From Tritrichomonas musculus (taxonomy: Eukaryota > Parabasalia > Tritrichomonadida > Tritrichomonadidae), in the NCBI GenBank assembly GCA_039105265.1, contig JAPFFF010000008.1, positions 682,001 to 746,000 of the forward strand: a DNA stretch of 64,000 nucleotides, given 5' to 3'. Shown piece after piece: positions 58,815 to 64,000 of the stretch (within the stretch, counting starts at the first letter, position 1; the number at the start of each line of letters is the position of its first letter). The position numbers and the translations under genes are program-made. Below the pieces are notes generated by a model. That model searched no databases, was not told the origin of the DNA, and was given only the letters and a program-made list of their open reading frames with translations.

Positions 58815-61800
58815 ATGCCAATATTAAATCCGTCACTTCAATACACATTGCTTGATCATTTTGAAAATTCAGAAAATGAAGATTTAAGTTATTTTTTAAA
58901 GTTACTTTTGATTGCATCTAGAAATATCAATCGAAATATAAAAACAATTGAAACTTCAATCAAATTTACAAATAACTTATACTCTATTTTATATTTCTTT
59001 AAGAATAACTATAAATGCGAAATAACAAAGAAAGATATTTCAGATCCTTCTGTCAAAAATATTTATAAATTTTTATATAATAAACTCTTTTTTTCCAACA
59101 AAAAAAGACTAACTCAAACAGAAAAAATTGAAGGAAAGTTTCTAATTTTTACTGACGATTTTTTAACAAAATTTTTTCAACTAGATATATTAGGGGATAA
59201 ATATAATACATGGTTTCTTTCAGATACGCCAATTGCGATTTTATGTATTAAAGGATTCGCACAAGAACCAGCATATCTTGATAAGCTAAAACTAGAAATT
59301 TATCTAATGGCTGCCGCGGGATACACTCTGGCTCTTTGCGTTATAGATGATGGATCACATAGCAAAGAATTATTAGATCTGATTCAAATTAACCAGTTTT
59401 CTGAAATACATTGTAATTTAAATGATGACTATTTTTTTAAAAAAAATCCAGATTTTCTGAAAATAATCAACGAATATGATGGATATTTTTATTTGTATAC
59501 CAAATATCCTGATAAAAATATAGAAATAGATTATTTAAATATTTTAAAAGATTTCAAAAAGATTCCACGTGTGAAAATTATATCATATGTAGGAAATAGA
59601 TATGATTGTTTTAAAAACGAAAAAATGCAATTAATAGACTCAGATGCATTTGCATATTGTCAAAATGGCTTTCAAAATAAATTATTAAGAATTTACCTTT
59701 CTAATATTCCTCTCTATGATTCAGAAAAAGAAATTAATTCATTTGTTCCATCTCATATATCGGGTCTCAGCATTGGATATATATCACCAGACGATTTTTT
59801 AAGTTGTCAAAATTTAAGAGTCAAAATTTTATTTTGTGACGACTCAAATAAAAATCATCATGTGATTAAATACATCAATTTCGATGATATTCATGAATTA
59901 AAACCAAATTTGTACGTGAAAAATCAGTTATTACTTGCCAATGTTGATAGCGAAATACTTGATAAAGTTGAAATAATTGATAAAAAAATTAGGAAAAAAA
60001 TTGATTCAATTGAAAAAAAGAAGTTTTTGAAAGAAACAATTCTTGCATTTCTTAAAGATAAAAAAATTAAAGAGAGCCTTCAATACGTCGCATATGCTTA
60101 TTCATACTCAAAAATCAAGCAAGGAAAATATTTTATCCCACACCAAACGCAAATATACACAGCATATGAAGCATGCAAACAGTTCATTTTTAGAAAAAAA
60201 GATAAAACGCAAAAGGGAATTATTTTTCAGGTTGAAACTGGTGAAGGCAAAACATGCATTGTTTGCTTGATTGCAGCAGCATTAGCTTTATTGAAAAAAA
60301 CAGTTCATGTTACTTCATCAAATATTAAATTATCTATTAGGGACTTTGAAGATTCATATCACTTTTTCAAGCTTTTAGATCTTGAATCAGCTGTTTTAGT
60401 TCATAGTAATGAACTTCCTTTAGCAGTTCGTAAAAAATTCGAACATGAAGATAAAGAAATAATAGAAATAAATGATAAACAACATAAAGAATCAAATCAA
60501 GATGCGAATGATAAAAAAGATACGGATCCGATGCAATTGAAAAAAGAACAAGTTCCATTTTTTGGTGCAAATTCAGATAGCTATCTTAATTATAATACTC
60601 AATTCACCCAAAATTCCCTAAAAGAATGTTATGCGGAAAAATATTACGATAAAAAATTATTCAAAAATTCGTCAAATATGAATTATTCTGTTTGTGGAAT
60701 TAATGATCAAGGTGAACAAACAGATAATAAAGCACAAGTGATTTTTTCAACATTTGTCAATTTCGAAAGCTTTTATTTAAAAATGGTTGAACTATGTCCA
60801 GCATCAATTGATGAATATTTTTCTAAATATTCATTATTAATTGATGAAGCAGATTCGATTTTAATCGATGAAATAGCAAATGGCACGATTATATCAAGAT
60901 CTATGAATTCAAATGCAATTGAGATCCTAAAATTTGTTTATGAGCAAAAAAGAAAAGGCACAAAAAGCTTTGATACATATAAAATGATAATAAATAACAA
61001 AGATTGGTCAAAATGCAAAGATCTTATTAAAGAAAGCCATATAATTCAAATGTACGAAGAAATTGATTTAGTTCACCAGCCAGAATTCCAAGATGGTAGA
61101 AGATATTCGATTGAAACGATTGAAATTAAAAAGAAGAAAAAAATGAATCGATATCTTAAACAAGTACTAAATTTATCTAAAGATATTGCTAATACTATTG
61201 CTCGAGATTTTATAAAAGAATTCACTAAAGATCCTGATGAAGGTGATGACGACGAAGAAGAAGAAGAAGAAAACGAAAAAGTAAATGAAGAAGATGAAAG
61301 CAACGATGATAGTAAAGATCAGCAAGGCACATTGAAATTTAAGCATATTGTTCCTTTTAGTTATAATCATACTGGAATTTTAGAACCAAACAAAGAATTT
61401 TGTGGATTTGTTCAACAGTTTATTGCAATTAAAGAAAGCCTTGAAAATCATGTTGAAAATATGATTGTTAATGATATATCAATGAACTATTTATATATAT
61501 CTCATCCAATTTTTGTAAAATTATATGGAACTGTTTGCGGATTTACAGGAACTATTGGAAATAAATATGATAAAGAAATTTTTAGAAAAGAATATTCCCT
61601 TACAACAATGAAAATTCCTCGACATAATCCAAATCTTAGAGTTGAATTACCAATGATTCTTTGTAAAGACAAAAAAGAGAGAAATGAAAAAATTGTTTCT
61701 GAAGTTCTTGAGTTTCACAAAAGAGGAAATCCTGTTCTTGTTATTTTCCAAGATATGAAAGAAATTGATGAAGTTGAAAATATGTTAATTTCTCATGAAG

Positions 61801-64000
61801 TTAAATACATCAATATTTTTAAAGGAAAAGATGAATTTTTAAGACCAAATGAAATTGCCGGTAAAGTTGGTGCTATTTCATTGGGAACGAATGTTTGTGG
61901 TCGAGGTACAAACATCGAAATAAAAAAATTTCCTTTGCATGTTATTATATCATATTATTCATCAAATTCCAGGGTGATGAACCAAGCATTTGGAAGAACA
62001 GCTCGTCAAGGGAAAAAAGGAAGTTATCGTATCATATGTTCAAAGTCTGAATTTTTCAAGCCTATTGACATTATAAGTAATGCTAGTGCTTTACTTAATG
62101 AATTTAATATCAAGAACGCAAGACAAAGAGATTTCGTTGATCATTTTGCAAACAGGCGAAGTTGGATTTTCTCAAATTTTATGAAAGAGCAGAAAATTGA
62201 TGCCAAAACTCTTAAAATATTAAGAAAATGTAAAATTAATGTGAATCGGTCTGTTGCTTATAATTATGTCTTTCCAATCTGCATGAATAAGGAAATTTTT
62301 TTGATAATTCAAGAACAAAAAATTTTTTCATTATTTAATTGTCCTAACTCCAAATATACATGGAAATTATTTCAAAGATATATCCGAGAATTGATTCTTG
62401 AATCATGGTCATTGATGATTAATGAAATTGACATTGAATATAAAAACAAAGAAAAAAGTATAGAATACAATAATGATATAATAAAACGCATGAATAAACT
62501 ATTTAAATTTATAGATAAGCATTATCTTCCAAATGGAAAAGAAGAAATACTTGAAACATTCATTTTTATCTTCAATAAAGTAAGAGAAAAATATGAAAAG
62601 AAAATATTACACAATTTTTCAAAAATGGCCAATCCTTTATTAGAGTTTAATTCAACAGAATTTTTTTCATGCAGAACAGGATTCAAACCTTACTCATTAT
62701 ATTCTAAATCAGGAGCAAGAATCAATTCTAAAAATTTCAAAAAGACAAATTTCATTAAAGACCCAGAATTGAAATTCGAACAAAGAACAGTAAAGAACAA
62801 ATTTTCTTTAATTAGTATTACAGAAAAAATTGATGATATTTACAATGCAATTTTTATGAAAGTTAATGAAATTCTTGGCTCAAAAACATTTTTGAAATTA
62901 TTCTTACGAAGAACTCTTGCAGGTTGTGAATTTGGTTTTTCTCTCATATTAGATATAGAAAATAAAGATCAAAAATTTATTCAAGAAAATCCATTTTGTA
63001 TCATTGATAAAGAACCTCTCTTTGTATTTACAATATTTGTTAGAAGCCTTGTACCAGTTTTAGCTATTATTTTGATATCTCTTCTTGTTTATATCTCTTC
63101 TATTGCATCAAAAATCGCAAAATGGTTTACATTTCCTTCGAATGCAAAAGAGATTATTAAAAAAACAGCCACGATAGTCATTAATGCATTTACAAGTAAC
63201 ATTGCTGAACAAATATACAATAAAATAATTTATTTTTTAGAAAAAAATTTAGATGAAAACATTAAACAACTTAAAAAAATTGACAAAAAAGGAAATGCAG
63301 AAATAATTGAAAGTCTAAGAAATCTTTTTGCTTCATCTAAAGCAGCTGATATTACAAAAAAATTGTCAGGATACTTGGGTGATAAATTTGATATTAAAAC
63401 AAAAATTGGTGATCTTGGTAGTTCTATCTTAAAGCCTATTCAATTAATGAGAATCAGTGCCTACCTTCTTCTTCTAATGGCTTCATTTATAATGTATTAT
63501 CGTTATAAGAAGCAAAGAATAAAAGATTATAAAATGGAATCAAAAGAATATTCTGATAATCCAACCAAAGAAAAGCTTAATGAACTTTGTGAAAAAAATA
63601 GGATTGATGAAAGTAAAATTAAAGACCTTAAAACTTTGAATGAATCTGAAAAAAAAGCAATAAACTCTTCTCATGAAGAAATGTCAAAAACTTATTTGTA
63701 TAAAATGGCATTTTGCAACATAATTAATAGCTTTATCAAATCGCCTTCTTTTCAAATTGATAAAAAAGCAATTATTGAAAAAAGTGTTGTTTGTATAGCA
63801 CGAGGTATTTACCAAAATAATCAGAATTGTGTTAGAATGTCTTATTCAGGAAATAAGAAAATATTCCATCAACAAATAATATTCTATTCAACAAATTGTT
63901 ATCCATCAATTATTCATTTTGTAGGATACAGTAAAGATAATAATCATCAGCATATTTATCTTGAATCCAAAGGAAAAGTAACTTTGAAAAATTTCATTAA
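58815..64000 (+). CDS. SecA-type motor ATPase with membrane segments and a kinase-like C-terminus (partial)
   Basis: An open frame of 1728 codons runs from the ATG at 58815 past the window edge. SecA/DEAD motor motifs appear in order. Motif I is VETGEGKT (residues 473-480). Motif II is DEADSILIDE (Asp677 onward), which matches the bacterial DEVDSILIDEA segment. A PPXD-sized insert of about 230 residues with an acidic run follows, then FTGTIG (about 910), GTNVCGRGTNI (1025-1034) and NQAFGRTARQGKKGSY (from 1056). Two hydrophobic segments lie near residues 1403-1430 and 1546-1565. The last 70 residues (NCYPSIIHFVGYSKDNNHQHI, then LESKGKVTLKNF) look like a TKL-like kinase N-lobe with a poor glycine loop. 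The N-terminal 450 residues are unrecognised. In bacteria and plastids SecA pushes proteins across membranes; here the substrate and site are unknown. Confidence 0.85.
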   Translation, partial: MPILNPSLQYTLLDHFENSENEDLSYFLKLLLIASRNINRNIKTIETSIKFTNNLYSILYFFKNNYKCEITKKDISDPSVKNIYKFLYNKLFFSNKKRLTQTEKIEGKFLIFTDDFLTKFFQLDILGDKYNTWFLSDTPIAILCIKGFAQEPAYLDKLKLEIYLMAAAGYTLALCVIDDGSHSKELLDLIQINQFSEIHCNLNDDYFFKKNPDFLKIINEYDGYFYLYTKYPDKNIEIDYLNILKDFKKIPRVKIISYVGNRYDCFKNEKMQLIDSDAFAYCQNGFQNKLLRIYLSNIPLYDSEKEINSFVPSHISGLSIGYISPDDFLSCQNLRVKILFCDDSNKNHHVIKYINFDDIHELKPNLYVKNQLLLANVDSEILDKVEIIDKKIRKKIDSIEKKKFLKETILAFLKDKKIKESLQYVAYAYSYSKIKQGKYFIPHQTQIYTAYEACKQFIFRKKDKTQKGIIFQVETGEGKTCIVCLIAAALALLKKTVHVTSSNIKLSIRDFEDSYHFFKLLDLESAVLVHSNELPLAVRKKFEHEDKEIIEINDKQHKESNQDANDKKDTDPMQLKKEQVPFFGANSDSYLNYNTQFTQNSLKECYAEKYYDKKLFKNSSNMNYSVCGINDQGEQTDNKAQVIFSTFVNFESFYLKMVELCPASIDEYFSKYSLLIDEADSILIDEIANGTIISRSMNSNAIEILKFVYEQKRKGTKSFDTYKMIINNKDWSKCKDLIKESHIIQMYEEIDLVHQPEFQDGRRYSIETIEIKKKKKMNRYLKQVLNLSKDIANTIARDFIKEFTKDPDEGDDDEEEEEENEKVNEEDESNDDSKDQQGTLKFKHIVPFSYNHTGILEPNKEFCGFVQQFIAIKESLENHVENMIVNDISMNYLYISHPIFVKLYGTVCGFTGTIGNKYDKEIFRKEYSLTTMKIPRHNPNLRVELPMILCKDKKERNEKIVSEVLEFHKRGNPVLVIFQDMKEIDEVENMLISHEVKYINIFKGKDEFLRPNEIAGKVGAISLGTNVCGRGTNIEIKKFPLHVIISYYSSNSRVMNQAFGRTARQGKKGSYRIICSKSEFFKPIDIISNASALLNEFNIKNARQRDFVDHFANRRSWIFSNFMKEQKIDAKTLKILRKCKINVNRSVAYNYVFPICMNKEIFLIIQEQKIFSLFNCPNSKYTWKLFQRYIRELILESWSLMINEIDIEYKNKEKSIEYNNDIIKRMNKLFKFIDKHYLPNGKEEILETFIFIFNKVREKYEKKILHNFSKMANPLLEFNSTEFFSCRTGFKPYSLYSKSGARINSKNFKKTNFIKDPELKFEQRTVKNKFSLISITEKIDDIYNAIFMKVNEILGSKTFLKLFLRRTLAGCEFGFSLILDIENKDQKFIQENPFCIIDKEPLFVFTIFVRSLVPVLAIILISLLVYISSIASKIAKWFTFPSNAKEIIKKTATIVINAFTSNIAEQIYNKIIYFLEKNLDENIKQLKKIDKKGNAEIIESLRNLFASSKAADITKKLSGYLGDKFDIKTKIGDLGSSILKPIQLMRISAYLLLLMASFIMYYRYKKQRIKDYKMESKEYSDNPTKEKLNELCEKNRIDESKIKDLKTLNESEKKAINSSHEEMSKTYLYKMAFCNIINSFIKSPSFQIDKKAIIEKSVVCIARGIYQNNQNCVRMSYSGNKKIFHQQIIFYSTNCYPSIIHFVGYSKDNNHQHIYLESKGKVTLKNFI

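Noticed and set aside
61073-61370. Ser-rich and Phe-rich minus-strand frames
   Set aside because: Shadows of the acidic GAA/GAT-rich run within the SecA-like gene.

Overview
The window is very AT-rich and looks like nuclear DNA of a parabasalid protist (a trichomonad, perhaps Tritrichomonas-like). I infer this from the gene families: BspA-type leucine-rich-repeat (LRR) proteins, split ankyrin/DUF3447 + BspA genes, TKL-like kinases fused to BspA, Sel1 or RCC1 repeats, an R2R3 Myb of the trichomonad kind, a Pmp-like beta-helix protein, and start sites with TCA-type initiator sequences. Genes are mostly intronless, strands are mixed, and intergenic spacers are long and full of small inverted-repeat transposons. 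The species cannot be fixed from the window alone.

Layout. 1-2 kb: a 1.46 kb terminal-inverted-repeat (TIR) element. 2.0-3.5 kb: RtcB RNA ligase (+). 4.0-7.3 kb: split ankyrin/BspA locus 1 (-). 7.9-9.8 kb: scrambled kinase relics cut by a 318 bp foldback element. 9.9-15.2 kb: a 1771-residue kinase-BspA protein (+), convergent with its 1240-residue paralogue at 16.2-19.9 kb (-). A tRNA-Met gene and a partial tRNA copy follow at about 20 kb. 20.6-22.1 kb: an LMBR1-like membrane protein (-). 22-24.6 kb: spacer with a GC-cored foldback element. 24.6-25.6 kb: Myb factor (-). 26.5-27.8 kb: a broken mariner. 28.3-29.0 kb: a Mutator-like foldback element with a perfect 9 bp target duplication. 29.3-29.9 kb: a decayed DDE transposase. 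30.1-31.8 kb: ankyrin/DUF3447 protein (+). 33.9-35.0 kb: serpin (-). 35.6-36.5 kb: discoidin-like protein (-). 38.3-40.4 kb: RCC1-kinase fusion with one frameshift (-). 40.7-42.8 kb: split ankyrin/BspA locus 2 (-). 43.3-44.8 kb: broken Pmp-like gene carrying nested palindromes (-). 45.4-48.0 kb: split locus 3 (-). 48.8-51.5 kb: kinase-Sel1 gene with a frameshift in its repeats (-). 51.7-54.1 kb: three more TIR elements. 54.4-55.0 kb: peroxiredoxin pseudogene (-). 55.0-58.7 kb: large unknown protein (-). 58.8-64.0 kb: a SecA-type motor protein that runs off the window (+).

The main discovery candidate is the last gene. Its open frame has all the main SecA ATPase motifs, a PPXD-sized insert, two membrane segments, and then what looks like the N-lobe of a TKL-like kinase. 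It is divergent, across 138 bp, from an unrecognised 1217-residue protein. The second is a split at the same point in three ankyrin/BspA loci, each with a noncoding spacer that keeps a similar T-run/AAATGAAATTT motif. The third is the inverted kinase-BspA pair, whose kinase and linker DNA is patchily near-identical, indicating recent gene conversion.
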